DNA of 64,000 nucleotides from Bacteroidia bacterium (GCA_026414605.1 JAOAIP010000034.1:53276-117275), one strand, 5' to 3'; positions 45,724 through 54,191 are shown, numbered from the stretch's first letter. Program-made: numbers and translations. The notes: a model not told the origin generated them from the letters alone.

Positions 45724-45742
45724 TGATAAAACTTGAAATATA

Positions 45743-46072
45743 TTAATCTTTTCTTTGATAAAATAATTTACCAACTCGTTTAATATGTTCAATAAAATCA
45801 GGATTTGTAAGGTCTTGAAAATAAACTAAATCAACTTTATAAGGCAGTGAACTTTCTTCCAAATCATTCTTTAAATGAAGGATAGTTGAAAAATTTACAT
45901 TGTCATTCATTACGGATAAATCAATATCGCTTCCTGTTTTAAAGTTTCCTTTTGCCCGACTGCCAAAAATGTAAATTGTTTTTATCTCAGGATATTTTGA
46001 AAAAATATGAAAGATTGTATGCATATCTCTTTCTGATAATCCAAATGTATTTGTTGGAATGCTTTTATTCAT
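45743..46072 (-). CDS. MNT-type minimal nucleotidyltransferase (antitoxin-like)
   Basis: 109 residues. The Pol-beta-superfamily active site is complete: 'IYIFGSRAKGNFKTGSDIDLSV' (GS-x-AxG..S-DxD) and a third Asp in 'KVDLVYF'. Proteins like this pair with HEPN RNases, which they neutralise by AMPylation, or form the catalytic half of such pairs. Its expected partner lies directly upstream (1-base gap) but is only a fragment. This half may be an orphan. Confidence 0.88.
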   Translation of the reverse strand: MNKSIPTNTFGLSERDMHTIFHIFSKYPEIKTIYIFGSRAKGNFKTGSDIDLSVMNDNVNFSTILHLKNDLEESSLPYKVDLVYFQDLTNPDFIEHIKRVGKLFYQRKD

Positions 46073-46073
46073 C

Positions 46074-46274
46074 TTAGTTATTTGAAAATTCTTGTGTAAA
46101 GAATTGATGTAATTTTTCTAATGCGTGGAGAATTTGAGTTTTTATGATGTGTTCAGATTGTTCAAATTTTAATCCATCATAATCATGAGAAAGTTCATTT
46201 GATTTCAAAAAGTATGAATCAAGCAGCAATAAAACTTCTTTCACTAAAAGCGGGCAAGGTGGATGGGGCTTCAT
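46074..46274 (-). pseudogene. 3' fragment of a HEPN-type partner gene
   Basis: The frame encodes 'LLVKEVLLLLDSYF', 'LKSNELSHDYDG' and a final helix 'IIKTQILHALEKLHQFFTQE'. The 'ELSHDYDG' segment resembles the conserved region of HEPN proteins that pair with MNT proteins ('RN.LSH.Y'), but the usual Arg is Ser and the N-terminal ~80 residues are missing. Upstream, the frame runs antisense-free into the end of the dioxygenase gene, which overlaps it in another frame. I read it as a truncated toxin-like gene; a real short gene is possible. Confidence 0.45.
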
Positions 46275-47121
46275 AAAAGAAATGAATTTCATCTTTGTTA
46301 TCCATTGTACCAAAAGTGTAGAGTATGGGAACAAAATGATCGGGCGTGGGGGCGGCTAATTTTCCCAAGGCGTGAGATGTTTCATAATTCAGCAAGGCCT
46401 GTATATTTCTTTTATTGATTTGTTCTTTGATCCATGTATCATATTCATTTTCCCAGCCATACGGTTGGGAGTCATTATTCTGCATTTTTTGCATTGCCAG
46501 CCGCAGATTATGAATTAAAGCCCCGCTGCCTATTATCAGAACACCTTTTTCACGTAAGGTTTTTAATTGCTGAGCCAGATGGTAATGATATTCGGGTTTT
46601 GCATAATAGTGAATGCTTAATTCAAAGGCAGGAATATCGCCCTCCGGAAAAAGATGCATCAGCATAGGCCAGGCACCGTGGTCTAAACCCCAGTCGTGGG
46701 TGGCAATTATTTTATCTGGTGCAGATTGTTGAACTTGCTTGGCTACTTCAGGATGTCCTTTGGTCGTATATTGAACTTTGTAGTACTCATCCGGAAATCC
46801 GTAGTAATCATAAATTTGCTTTTGATGTTGTTGAATATTAACGTAGGTTCCTTTGGTACACCAGTGTGCTGAAATCACCAATACGGCTTGAATGTCGTAG
46901 GTTTGCCGGAGTTGTTTTCCTAATTCGTATAATGTTTCCCAGAAAGGTCTTTGTTCTCTTGAAAGTATTATATCCATTGGGTTTCCGTGTGATGTAAAAA
47001 TCACAGGTAATCGCTTCGTTGAAGAAAGCGATTGAGAAATTTTATACAAATCCTGTAAATTCATTGTTTTATAAGTTAATGGAAGAATACTAAGTAATTT
47101 TAAGAATGCACGGCGGTTCAT
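46219..47121 (-). CDS. Extradiol dioxygenase of the LigB/YgiD family, possible Tat substrate
   Basis: About 300 residues. Seen: 'PVIFTSHGNPM' (metal His), 'VLVISAHWCTKGTYVN' (second His), 'DWGLDHGAWPMLMHLFPEGDIPAFELSI' and 'GVLIIGSGALIHNLR', all typical of the DODA/YgiD enzymes that open catechol rings. The N-terminus MNRRAFLKLLSILPL carries a twin-arginine-like motif, unusual for this mostly cytosolic family. The DNA is visibly richer in G+C than its neighbours (32 of 60 bases at 46621-46680), suggesting acquisition. Its last ~18 codons overlap the HEPN fragment. The ATG at 47121 is preferred over a TTG 21 bases upstream. Confidence 0.82.
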   Translation of the reverse strand: MNRRAFLKLLSILPLTYKTMNLQDLYKISQSLSSTKRLPVIFTSHGNPMDIILSREQRPFWETLYELGKQLRQTYDIQAVLVISAHWCTKGTYVNIQQHQKQIYDYYGFPDEYYKVQYTTKGHPEVAKQVQQSAPDKIIATHDWGLDHGAWPMLMHLFPEGDIPAFELSIHYYAKPEYHYHLAQQLKTLREKGVLIIGSGALIHNLRLAMQKMQNNDSQPYGWENEYDTWIKEQINKRNIQALLNYETSHALGKLAAPTPDHFVPILYTFGTMDNKDEIHFFYEAPSTLPAFSERSFIAA

Positions 47122-47263
47122 TTGTTTTTTGTTATAGTTCAAATGATATTAAAACATTAATAACACATAATTTGTGAAAGTTCACATTATTTATAATTCG
47201 GGCACGTTAAAGTATAAAACATTTCAATTTTTATGGGGTATTCATATTAAATTTTAAGGTTTA

Positions 47264-47647
47264 TTATTTCTTAAAGAAACTTGCAAACATTTCGGGATTA
47301 CGAAGATAGTTTGCTACCCATAATAACAGCAACATAATGGATTGAGGCAAAAAAGGTTCTCCGTGTTCCATATGTGTTGCAATAGCTCCACCTAAATGAG
47401 CAGTGAGTAGTAATACACCTAATGAAGATGTTTTAGGAATAAGAAATAGAATTGCAGAAATAAGTTCTCCCATTCCTATCAGGATTAATTTTCCTTCTAA
47501 TCCCCATTTAGCAAAATTCTTCGCCATTTCAGAATCTGAACCAGACGTTAATTTCATTGCAGCACTCATTATAAAAAGTGCAGACATTAGTCCTACAAAT
47601 ATCCAACTTGCAATTTTACGCTTCTTTGACATTGTATTTGCTTCCAT
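47264..47647 (-). CDS. DoxX-like membrane protein
   Basis: 127 residues, four hydrophobic segments. Seen: 'WIFVGLMSALFIMSAAMKL', 'MGELISAILFLIPKTSSLGVLLLTAHLGGAIATH', the DoxX/DoxD-like pattern. These small proteins are linked to redox stress but their chemistry is unclear. It ends a three-gene minus-strand set with YceI and CDGSH proteins, 11 bases after the CDGSH gene. Confidence 0.82.
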   Translation of the reverse strand: MEANTMSKKRKIASWIFVGLMSALFIMSAAMKLTSGSDSEMAKNFAKWGLEGKLILIGMGELISAILFLIPKTSSLGVLLLTAHLGGAIATHMEHGEPFLPQSIMLLLLWVANYLRNPEMFASFFKK

Positions 47648-47658
47648 AGTTTATTATT

Positions 47659-47895
47659 TTAGATTTTAGAATGTGTCCCATCGCAAAAGGGTTTGTTTTT
47701 ACTCATTTTGCAACCACATAATGCCACTTTTTTAGGTTCGGTAATTTCTAGCATAACAGGCGAAAAGGAGGTGTCTTTATGAGATCCGTCGCAAAAAGGT
47801 TGATTTTTACTTTGTCCGCAAGCACACCAGTAATATTTACCAGGTTTGAGATCTAATACATAAGGCATTTTTTGTGCTATTTTAGGTGTTTCCAT
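47659..47895 (-). CDS. Double CDGSH iron-sulfur protein
   Basis: 78 residues with two CDGSH motifs: 'CACGQSKNQPFCDGSH' and 'CGCKMSKNKPFCDGTH', each with the Cys3-His ligands for a 2Fe-2S cluster. A redox or cluster-transfer role is likely. The ATG at 47895 gives the family N-terminus; a start 30 bases upstream would add Lys-rich residues. Middle gene of the YceI-CDGSH-DoxX set. Confidence 0.92.
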   Translation of the reverse strand: METPKIAQKMPYVLDLKPGKYYWCACGQSKNQPFCDGSHKDTSFSPVMLEITEPKKVALCGCKMSKNKPFCDGTHSKI

Positions 47896-47932
47896 AGGTT
47901 TTGATTTTATTTTTAAGTATAACAAATGCTAA

Positions 47933-48523
47933 TTATTTTTGTTTTAATAATTCTACATTACAAGTTATATTAACTTCTTCACCGATGAGAACTCCACCAC
48001 CTTCAAGTGGTGCATTGTATTTAAGCCCAAAGTCATTACGATTAATTTTTCCTGTAACTTTAAAACCTGCTTTAGTATTTCCCCAGGGGTCATTTTTAAT
48101 TCCATTAAATTGAACATCCAGTACGACTTCTTTGGTAACGCCGTGCATAGTTAAGTCGCCCGTGAGTTTGTATAAGTTATTATTCACTTTTTTAAGGGAT
48201 TTACTTTTGAATGTTATTTTTGGGTATTTATTGGCATCAAAGAAATCAGGGCTTTTTAAATGCCCATCTCTTTTTTCATCATCGGTATTAATGCTATTAA
48301 CATCAATGCTGACTTCAATTTTAGCATCCGAAAAATCGGGCTTGTCGGAAAGCACAGAACCATCAAATGATTTGAATTGCCCAGTTACTTCAGAAATAAC
48401 AAGGTGGGCAACGTCAAATTGAACTTTGGAGTGGGATTTGTCAATTACCCATTTGGTTGTTTGTGCTATACTATTCCATCCAATTGTAGCGATTGTGGCT
48501 ACTGATAAGATTACTTTTTTCAT
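47933..48523 (-). CDS. YceI-family periplasmic lipid-binding protein
   Basis: 196 residues with signal peptide MKKVILSVATIATIGWNSIAQ. Seen: 'WVIDKSHSKVQFDVAHLVISEVTGQFKSFDG', 'KSPDFFDANKYPKITFKS', 'LTGDLTMHGVTKEVVLDV' and 'KINRNDFGL', all typical YceI lipocalin-like beta-barrel signatures. Binds isoprenoid-type lipids in the periplasm. It leads the set with CDGSH and DoxX. The ATG at 48523 follows a perfect -7 box, and the promoter faces the HxlR gene across an operator-like array. Confidence 0.92.
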   Translation of the reverse strand: MKKVILSVATIATIGWNSIAQTTKWVIDKSHSKVQFDVAHLVISEVTGQFKSFDGSVLSDKPDFSDAKIEVSIDVNSINTDDEKRDGHLKSPDFFDANKYPKITFKSKSLKKVNNNLYKLTGDLTMHGVTKEVVLDVQFNGIKNDPWGNTKAGFKVTGKINRNDFGLKYNAPLEGGGVLIGEEVNITCNVELLKQK

Positions 48524-48540
48524 AGTTTTAAATTTTGCTG

Positions 48541-48572
48541 CAAATATACTATCATTCACTTTAAAAAGTCAA
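48541..48572 (-). promoter_or_regulatory. Promoter of the YceI-CDGSH-DoxX operon
   Basis: Minus strand: TTG (48570-48572), a 21-base spacer, then perfect -7 box TATATTTG (48541-48548). The ATG is 17 bases further on. Confidence 0.6.
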
Positions 48573-48581
48573 GTAAGTTTA

Positions 48582-48627
48582 AAAAGTATAGCACTATACT
48601 TTTGTATAGTAAGTTAATTTTGTATAG
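48582..48627. promoter_or_regulatory. GTATAG operator array between the YceI operon and hxlR
   Basis: Four half-sites: GTATAG (48586-48591), CTATAC (48594-48599), GTATAG (48604-48609), GTATAG (48622-48627). The first two lie in a perfect inverted repeat with 10-base arms (48582-48591 and 48594-48603, CA between). The second and third form another inverted repeat with a TTTT spacer. The array lies just upstream of the YceI promoter and covers the -33 region of hxlR, so the HxlR regulator probably binds here and controls both sides. Confidence 0.65.
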
Positions 48628-48650
48628 TTAAATATAATTTAGTAATTTTG
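48620..48650 (+). promoter_or_regulatory. Promoter of the HxlR regulator gene
   Basis: TTG (48620-48622), a 20-base spacer, perfect -7 box TAATTTTG (48643-48650). The box contains the TTG at 48648 that would be the longer start, so the ATG at 48666 is the real one. Confidence 0.6.
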
Positions 48651-48665
48651 CCGAAATTATTTTTT

Positions 48666-49040
48666 ATGTCAATAGATTCAAAAATAAAAGAAGTTAAGAA
48701 ATGTCCTGTTCAATATGTTTTGGCTATACAAGAAGCAATGAACGCTATACAAGGGAAATGGAAAGTGCATATTATTGCGTCTTTATTATTTGGTCCTAAA
48801 CGATTTAGTGAAATTCAGAAAAGTGTTGGCAGAATTAATCCAAGAATGTTGAGTAAAGAATTAAAGGAACTGGAATTAAATGGAATTATTAAAAGAGAAA
48901 TACAAAATATATCACCAGTAGTAATAGAATATTCTTTGACAGAGTCAGGTTGTAAGTTAAAAAAAGTATTAGATGCGATGATAGATTGGGGTATTGAACA
49001 TCGTGTTATTTCATTAAAAAAATTAAAGCATGGTAAGTAA
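48666..49040 (+). CDS. HxlR-family transcriptional regulator
   Basis: 124 residues, winged helix-turn-helix. Seen: a Cys near the N-terminus ('KKCPVQY'), 'AIQGKWKVHIIASLLFGPKRFSEIQKSVGRINPRMLSKELKELELNGIIKR', the HxlR signature, and the wing 'VIEYSLTESG'. Many HxlR proteins sense electrophiles or oxidants through such a Cys; here that is inference. It is divergent from the YceI-CDGSH-DoxX operon with a half-site array between, so likely regulates that operon and itself. Confidence 0.93.
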   Translation: MSIDSKIKEVKKCPVQYVLAIQEAMNAIQGKWKVHIIASLLFGPKRFSEIQKSVGRINPRMLSKELKELELNGIIKREIQNISPVVIEYSLTESGCKLKKVLDAMIDWGIEHRVISLKKLKHGK

Positions 49041-49045
49041 ACGAA

Positions 49046-50686
49046 TTATCTTTGAATAACTAATTTGTAGTTTTGATTTCTTTGACCATCGTATATCAAG
49101 TATAGTCCATTATTTAAGTGTGATAAATCAATTTCTGTTTTTTGATTAGGAGAAATTGAAAATTCTCTTATTTTTTTCCCTGTTATATCTGTAATGTGTA
49201 TTTGAGTTGGATAACTACAATAAATAGTGATGTTATCTTTAGCAGGATTGGGGTAAAAATAAAATTCTTTATCTTTATTTGAAAGATTGGGAGTTAATAC
49301 CATTGCATCTAATTTAGATAAAAAAGCATCTGTTTGGTTTGTTTTGGTATAAGTGGTTGGGCCAAACATTACTGATGGTCCAATGGCTGCAGTTCCTGTT
49401 GTATAGATATTTCCATCATTATCATAGGTGAGATTATTTATATATGCTTTTGTTGTTGCTTGATACCAATATTGAAAGCCAAAATTTTTTTCAGAAAGGG
49501 TTATGGTGTAATTGCTGGGAGTAGAGTTTAAACTTCTTATAAGAATTATATTATCATTTTTATCTGTAAAAAGAGAAAGTAAGTTTGTAGAAGTTGGAAA
49601 GTTAGAATAGATATTGGTAACATTGCTATTAGTATCAAGATAAACAATAGAAGGCAATCCAATAATGTAATTATCAATGAGTGTATTACCACCAGAACTA
49701 CTAGTATTTGGGTTGACTGCAATAACAATTTGATGATTATTTTTTTGAATATCCATAATGTTATTTGCTGAGTTAATTAGATAATAGATATTTTTAAACC
49801 AAATAGTATTTCCATTATTAGTAGATAATTTGACAATAGTTGAAACAGAAGCATCCGATGTTTGTGCTAAAAAATAAATACTGTTTTTATGAATTAATAT
49901 CTTTTTAGCAATATCAGGTTTAAGAGTATTTGAGCAATTCCACTTTTTAGTCCATAAAGTATTTCCATTTGGATTCAGTTTAATGATGAATACATCTGTT
50001 GTAGTGCCAGAGGTGTCAGAATTGTATAATGTATCATTATTGATGGTAAGATATTTTCCACCAAATGTGCCTAATACATAGATGTTATTAGAAGCATCGG
50101 TTCTGATATCATTGATATTTATGCCATTTGGTGCTGAAATTGATTTTCGCCAAAGGATATTTAAAAGTATATTTCCAGAAGTATCGCTTTTGATAATAAA
50201 GCCCATTTTTTTGCCCGGAAAAGGATTGTTTAATGCATTTGTTCCTGAAAGTATTGAAGTGCCTAATGTTGTTCCTGCATAAATTACATTTTTGTTATTA
50301 TCACAAGTAATAGCCGTTCCTACTGTATGGTCATTACTACGAATGTCAAAAGCCCAAATGGTATTTCCTTGTTTGTCTGTTTTTAATGCAAATAAATTTT
50401 GAGTAGATACCATTGGTGCAAAATAATAATTATTACCAAAATCAATTTCTCCAACATAATATCCAATAGTATAAATATTGTTACCATCACTTGTAACAGA
50501 ATTAGCGGCATCGGCATAAGATTTTCCATATAAATTTACCCACATCCAATTGGTAGCAGTTTGTGCTTGTAGTAATGATAGCGAATGATACAAAAATAGA
50601 ATCATCGTAAGTAGTACTGAATCTTGAAAAAACTTAGTAGTATTGAAATGCTTATTTATCCAAGTGATAGGAAATATGGGTTTCAT
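49046..50686 (-). CDS. T9SS-secreted protein with repeated beta-propeller-like units
   Basis: 546 residues. Signal segment within the first ~42 residues (hydrophobic stretch ending 'LLQAQ'). The middle has recurring units such as 'DGNNIYTIGYYVGEIDFGNN', 'NNIYVLGTFGGKYLTIN' and 'DGNIYTTGTA', like the SBBP-type propeller repeats. The last ~75 residues are a type A T9SS tail: 'FYFYPNPAKDNITIY', 'ITDITGKKIREFSI', 'LNNGLYLIY', 'KLVIQR'. Expected to be secreted or surface-attached. It ends 6 bases ahead of hxlR's stop, in convergent orientation, and follows another T9SS gene by 6 bases. Confidence 0.85.
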   Translation of the reverse strand: MKPIFPITWINKHFNTTKFFQDSVLLTMILFLYHSLSLLQAQTATNWMWVNLYGKSYADAANSVTSDGNNIYTIGYYVGEIDFGNNYYFAPMVSTQNLFALKTDKQGNTIWAFDIRSNDHTVGTAITCDNNKNVIYAGTTLGTSILSGTNALNNPFPGKKMGFIIKSDTSGNILLNILWRKSISAPNGININDIRTDASNNIYVLGTFGGKYLTINNDTLYNSDTSGTTTDVFIIKLNPNGNTLWTKKWNCSNTLKPDIAKKILIHKNSIYFLAQTSDASVSTIVKLSTNNGNTIWFKNIYYLINSANNIMDIQKNNHQIVIAVNPNTSSSGGNTLIDNYIIGLPSIVYLDTNSNVTNIYSNFPTSTNLLSLFTDKNDNIILIRSLNSTPSNYTITLSEKNFGFQYWYQATTKAYINNLTYDNDGNIYTTGTAAIGPSVMFGPTTYTKTNQTDAFLSKLDAMVLTPNLSNKDKEFYFYPNPAKDNITIYCSYPTQIHITDITGKKIREFSISPNQKTEIDLSHLNNGLYLIYDGQRNQNYKLVIQR

Positions 50687-50692
50687 AAAGAT

Positions 50693-52441
50693 TTAATTTT
50701 GATGTTTGATAATTAGAGGGTGATAAAATTTTTCATTATTGCTATTTTGAAGAATAATGAAATAATAACCGTCAGAAAGTGTTGAGGTATTGAGAAGTAT
50801 ATCGGTTTCAAGAAAATTTACATTCTTAAATAGTACTTGTTTCCCACTAATATCTGAAAGGACAATACTTTTTATGCCTTTGGATTTTTGTAATTCAAGA
50901 TGAATTTCATTATCTGCGGGGTTGGGATAGATTTTATTTATCCAATCAGATAATTCGTTGATGCCTGCGTAAATATAACATCCGCAGCCCCCAAGTTGTT
51001 GATTAGAAAAGTAGGCATTGATATCATCGGAACGTTTTTTTAGTAAACGAATAGGGTAGATATTGTCATTAGGATGTAATGTATCATACGCAAAGATGAA
51101 AGCGAATGAAAAACAAACTTCACTATTAGGAGGTAGTACAAGAGGTCCTATTGTACCTAAAATTCTTCTATCGTTAGGAATATTGCTGACTGATACTTCA
51201 TCCCAAGAATTAGTGAATGTTATAGGTGTTTGACAATTGCCACCTGATCCCCAGCCCCTTTGATTGTCAGAACTATCAGGGTAAATGTAAGTATAAGGTG
51301 GAATTGTAGAAGTTGTGTCGTAGCCAATAGATGTTCGTTTTAATGGTTTATTATCTCGCCATAGTGAACGCATATAATTCCAGTATTCAATGGTCGTCGT
51401 AGGATTGGTTGTTGTAGGAGGATGGCTACCAATATTGTTATTGTAGTACATGCTGAACTTTAAACTCACGGTTTCACCAGGTTCATCCACAATACAGTTT
51501 TTATTATTATCTATTCCATCATTGCTGGGGGCTAATGGAAAATCAAGGAAGCGGAAACCTGCAGCAGGGAGATAATCATTAAAGCCCACAGTACTCCCTG
51601 ATGACTCATCATAATTATCCCCATTATAGCCAAAAATAAGATTGCGATTAACATCTGTACCAACGAAATCATCATAATAATAACCAATGTCTGTATCTGC
51701 CCACCAAGTAATATAGAAAGGATTGTATGTGTTAGAAGATCTATTGATAATTTTGTAATTAAAGAAAACAGTATTCCAAAGAGCGGAATCATTGGGATTA
51801 TTAAAGGCATAAATCATTTGATGTACTTCTACACCTAATTTATTTCCACCTGTTTCACCGTGGGTAATATCATCATTGTAAATTGCATAAAGTGCTTCAT
51901 CACCTTTGATACAAGGGAATTCACCAAGATTAGGTTCATATATTCCGTTGTTATTTAAATCTTTGAAGGGGGCTAATTGGGCGGCTTGACCAAGAGCGGT
52001 ATTGCCGTGTGCAGGCCATTGAGCAATGACTGGAGGAATAGAAGTATAAAGGTTATTACGAAAACTATCAATCATTGTTTTGCGAATTTTCCAAACTTTA
52101 TTCCAATTAAATGATGAGGAAGAAGCAGGATATGGACCATAGGTAAAATCATCGCCTGTTTGACGATAAGTTTGAGCAGCAAGGTGTAACTGCCCACCTT
52201 GATCAATGCCACCTAACCATAAGCCACTGCCATAAATAGTGTTTGTTCCTTTATTTTTAGGGACTATATAGCCCACAGGAGTATTAGGAAATATCGCAGG
52301 AAATACCACATAGCCATTGGAAGAGATAGGAGTAATCTTGATATTATTTGTAGCAATTTCATCAAAAAAAACTTGGGCTTTGATGTAGAATGTAGATGTA
52401 GTGATAAAGAAAATAACTAAAAAATGAATACGAGTTTTCAT
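50693..52441 (-). CDS. T9SS-secreted protein, unknown function
   Basis: 582 residues. Signal peptide MKTRIHFLVIFFITTSTFYIKAQ. A long globular region with aromatic- and Asn-rich wording ('GSGLWLGGIDQGGQLHLAAQTYR', 'DLNNNGIYEPNLGEFPCIKGDEA', 'DTDIGYYYDDFVGTDVNRN') resembles a common family of Bacteroidota secreted proteins with no assigned activity. It ends in a type A T9SS tail ('IYPNPADNEIHLEL', 'VLSDISGKQVLF', 'LSDGYYFIIL'). The ATG at 52441 follows a -7 box; the longer frame adds 22 hydrophobic residues before the true signal peptide. Confidence 0.85.
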   Translation of the reverse strand: MKTRIHFLVIFFITTSTFYIKAQVFFDEIATNNIKITPISSNGYVVFPAIFPNTPVGYIVPKNKGTNTIYGSGLWLGGIDQGGQLHLAAQTYRQTGDDFTYGPYPASSSSFNWNKVWKIRKTMIDSFRNNLYTSIPPVIAQWPAHGNTALGQAAQLAPFKDLNNNGIYEPNLGEFPCIKGDEALYAIYNDDITHGETGGNKLGVEVHQMIYAFNNPNDSALWNTVFFNYKIINRSSNTYNPFYITWWADTDIGYYYDDFVGTDVNRNLIFGYNGDNYDESSGSTVGFNDYLPAAGFRFLDFPLAPSNDGIDNNKNCIVDEPGETVSLKFSMYYNNNIGSHPPTTTNPTTTIEYWNYMRSLWRDNKPLKRTSIGYDTTSTIPPYTYIYPDSSDNQRGWGSGGNCQTPITFTNSWDEVSVSNIPNDRRILGTIGPLVLPPNSEVCFSFAFIFAYDTLHPNDNIYPIRLLKKRSDDINAYFSNQQLGGCGCYIYAGINELSDWINKIYPNPADNEIHLELQKSKGIKSIVLSDISGKQVLFKNVNFLETDILLNTSTLSDGYYFIILQNSNNEKFYHPLIIKHQN

Positions 52442-52465
52442 AAGTTTAAATTTAAATTGATGTAG

Positions 52466-52473
52466 CAAAAATA
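52466..52473 (-). promoter_or_regulatory. -7 box of the T9SS gene pair
   Basis: TATTTTTG on the minus strand, 24 bases before the ATG at 52441. Likely drives both 50693-52441 and 49046-50686. Confidence 0.45.
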
Positions 52474-52578
52474 CAAAATACTTGATAAATAAAAAAAGGT
52501 CCTTCAAAGCTTTAAAACAAGATATATTATTGTAGATGACTAATTAACCGTTGGTAATAAAGTATAGATGTAGAAAGA

Positions 52579-53226
52579 TTAGTTAATAATTCTATATTGA
52601 AGGCCAAGACCAAGTATCAGCCCTTTTCCTTTCCATTGAGCGAGGACGTATTCATTTAAGATGTCTTTATTAAAAGACATATCTGAATAATTAACGGAAG
52701 GCAATCCTAAAAACAAATTCAATCCCAATTTATCAAAGTAGAACATTGGTTGAATGTGAATATCAAAATAAGTGCCCTTTCCATTTACTGTGATAGGATC
52801 ATTGGGGTCATTATTATTGTATGTGAGAGAAGAACCACCAATTGAAATGCCAATGGGAAGATCAAAATGTTTTTTGCGAAATAAATGTGTTCGTAATGTA
52901 AAAGCAATATCAAAAGAATTAGCATCGGGTTGTGTATTTGTTATTTTATCTTTTTCGGTAAAGTATTTGTTTATTTTGGCTTTGATACCAATGCCCAGCC
53001 ATTTTAGAGGACCATATTCAATTCCTAGAAAATAATTAGAGTTTGCTGCTTTATCTTTGATTAAAGTATCAATTCCCGTATTTTTAATTTTGTAAGTATA
53101 TTCCGTATTCAATGCTTCAATACCGACATTTAAATATAGTAAAAGAGAATTTCCCGTAAAGGATTGAGCAATCAATAAATGTAATGGGAGCAGGAGTGTA
53201 ATAAAAATTAAATTTTGTTTTTTCAT
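52579..53226 (-). CDS. Putative outer-membrane beta-barrel protein
   Basis: 215 residues. Signal peptide MKKQNLIFITLLLPLHLLIAQ, then alternating hydrophobic strands and Gly/Asn turns ('YFLGIEYGPLKWLGIGIKAKI', 'FDIAFTLRTHLF', 'DIHIQPMFYFDKLGLNLFLGLP') and a final strand 'GLILGLGLQYRIIN', the look of an 8-10 strand barrel. No motif gives a function. It follows the next gene upstream (53239-54180) by 12 bases, so probably same transcript. Confidence 0.65.
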   Translation of the reverse strand: MKKQNLIFITLLLPLHLLIAQSFTGNSLLLYLNVGIEALNTEYTYKIKNTGIDTLIKDKAANSNYFLGIEYGPLKWLGIGIKAKINKYFTEKDKITNTQPDANSFDIAFTLRTHLFRKKHFDLPIGISIGGSSLTYNNNDPNDPITVNGKGTYFDIHIQPMFYFDKLGLNLFLGLPSVNYSDMSFNKDILNEYVLAQWKGKGLILGLGLQYRIIN

Positions 53227-53238
53227 AAATTGTATATT

Positions 53239-54180
53239 TTAAAATTTAATTCCAAAAATAACATTAAATTTAACGTGTGTAAGAACTCTATCTTGAGGAA
53301 TAACGGTCTCGTCTTTTTTGAGCCCGATGCCAATAGTAGGTGTAATTGTGAACCATTTGTTTACGTGAAAAATAAGACCATTGTTTATTCCTGCTGCAAT
53401 ATGTTGCCCATCGTATCTCATATTTGATACTTTGTAATCATAATAAACATTACCATAAGGGCCATATTGGGGAATCCAACTTTTGACTCTGTACATAAAC
53501 ATACCCCATTCTACATAAGTCCCAACAAAGTATTTAATCCTTCCCATTCCTGTGGGGTAATAATTAAATTCAAAGGATGCACCAAATATCTTACCGTGTT
53601 GATAAATGTAGTAGTTGTCATTTTGAGAGTAATAATTATTATTATAGTAATTTACTCGTGTAGAATTATCATCTACAATTAGTTGGTCGCTATTTTCATT
53701 ACCTACATAATAAAACCCAAAAGAGAAAGGGACACGGATAGAAAATTGAGAATATTTTCCAAAAAAACGTTCATAAGCAAGACCTGCAGAGGTAAAGACA
53801 AATTGTGCCGCATCCCAACCAATAATGTTTTTCTTTGTACTCACAATAGAATCAAATTGACGATCTTCAATATCTTGCGGATCTATTGATGTATTTGGAG
53901 TTTTAAAATAAGTAGAGGATGCAAAGTTTTCAGTATTTCCATTGGCGTATTTTATTTTACTTACAAGTGTTTTGTCTATTGAAAATACAATATCACCGGG
54001 TAGGTTGGCTTTTTTATACTTGACCACAGCATCATTGATTTCTGTTACTTTACCTTCTATTACTTCGCCATTATTTTTGAAAATTAAATCTTGAGCGTTT
54101 AAAAATTGAATAGAAATTAAGAAGATGATGATTTTCTTTAATACTTGGGCTTGATTAAGCCATTGGAGTTTTGTTTTCAT
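53239..54180 (-). CDS. Exported protein with N-terminal beta module and C-terminal barrel-like region
   Basis: 313 residues. A hydrophobic leader ending near 'FLNAQ' is followed by a ~60-residue module 'DLIFKNNGEVIEGKVTEINDAVVKYKKANLPGD' that often precedes barrels in Bacteroidota. The remainder has barrel-type strands ('SAGLAYERFFGKYSQFSIRVPFSFGFYYVG', 'IFGASFEFNYYPTGMGRIKYFVGTYVEWGMFMYR') and ends with Phe ('VIFGIKF'), as outer-membrane proteins do. Function unknown. Set 11 bases after a DUF5618 gene and 12 before another barrel-like gene. Confidence 0.65.
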   Translation of the reverse strand: MKTKLQWLNQAQVLKKIIIFLISIQFLNAQDLIFKNNGEVIEGKVTEINDAVVKYKKANLPGDIVFSIDKTLVSKIKYANGNTENFASSTYFKTPNTSIDPQDIEDRQFDSIVSTKKNIIGWDAAQFVFTSAGLAYERFFGKYSQFSIRVPFSFGFYYVGNENSDQLIVDDNSTRVNYYNNNYYSQNDNYYIYQHGKIFGASFEFNYYPTGMGRIKYFVGTYVEWGMFMYRVKSWIPQYGPYGNVYYDYKVSNMRYDGQHIAAGINNGLIFHVNKWFTITPTIGIGLKKDETVIPQDRVLTHVKFNVIFGIKF

Positions 54181-54191
54181 AGTCGTAAATT

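Noticed and set aside
45743..46334. A functional HEPN-MNT toxin-antitoxin system
   Set aside because: The HEPN part lacks its N-terminal half and the usual Arg of the RNase motif, so only an orphan MNT gene is supported.
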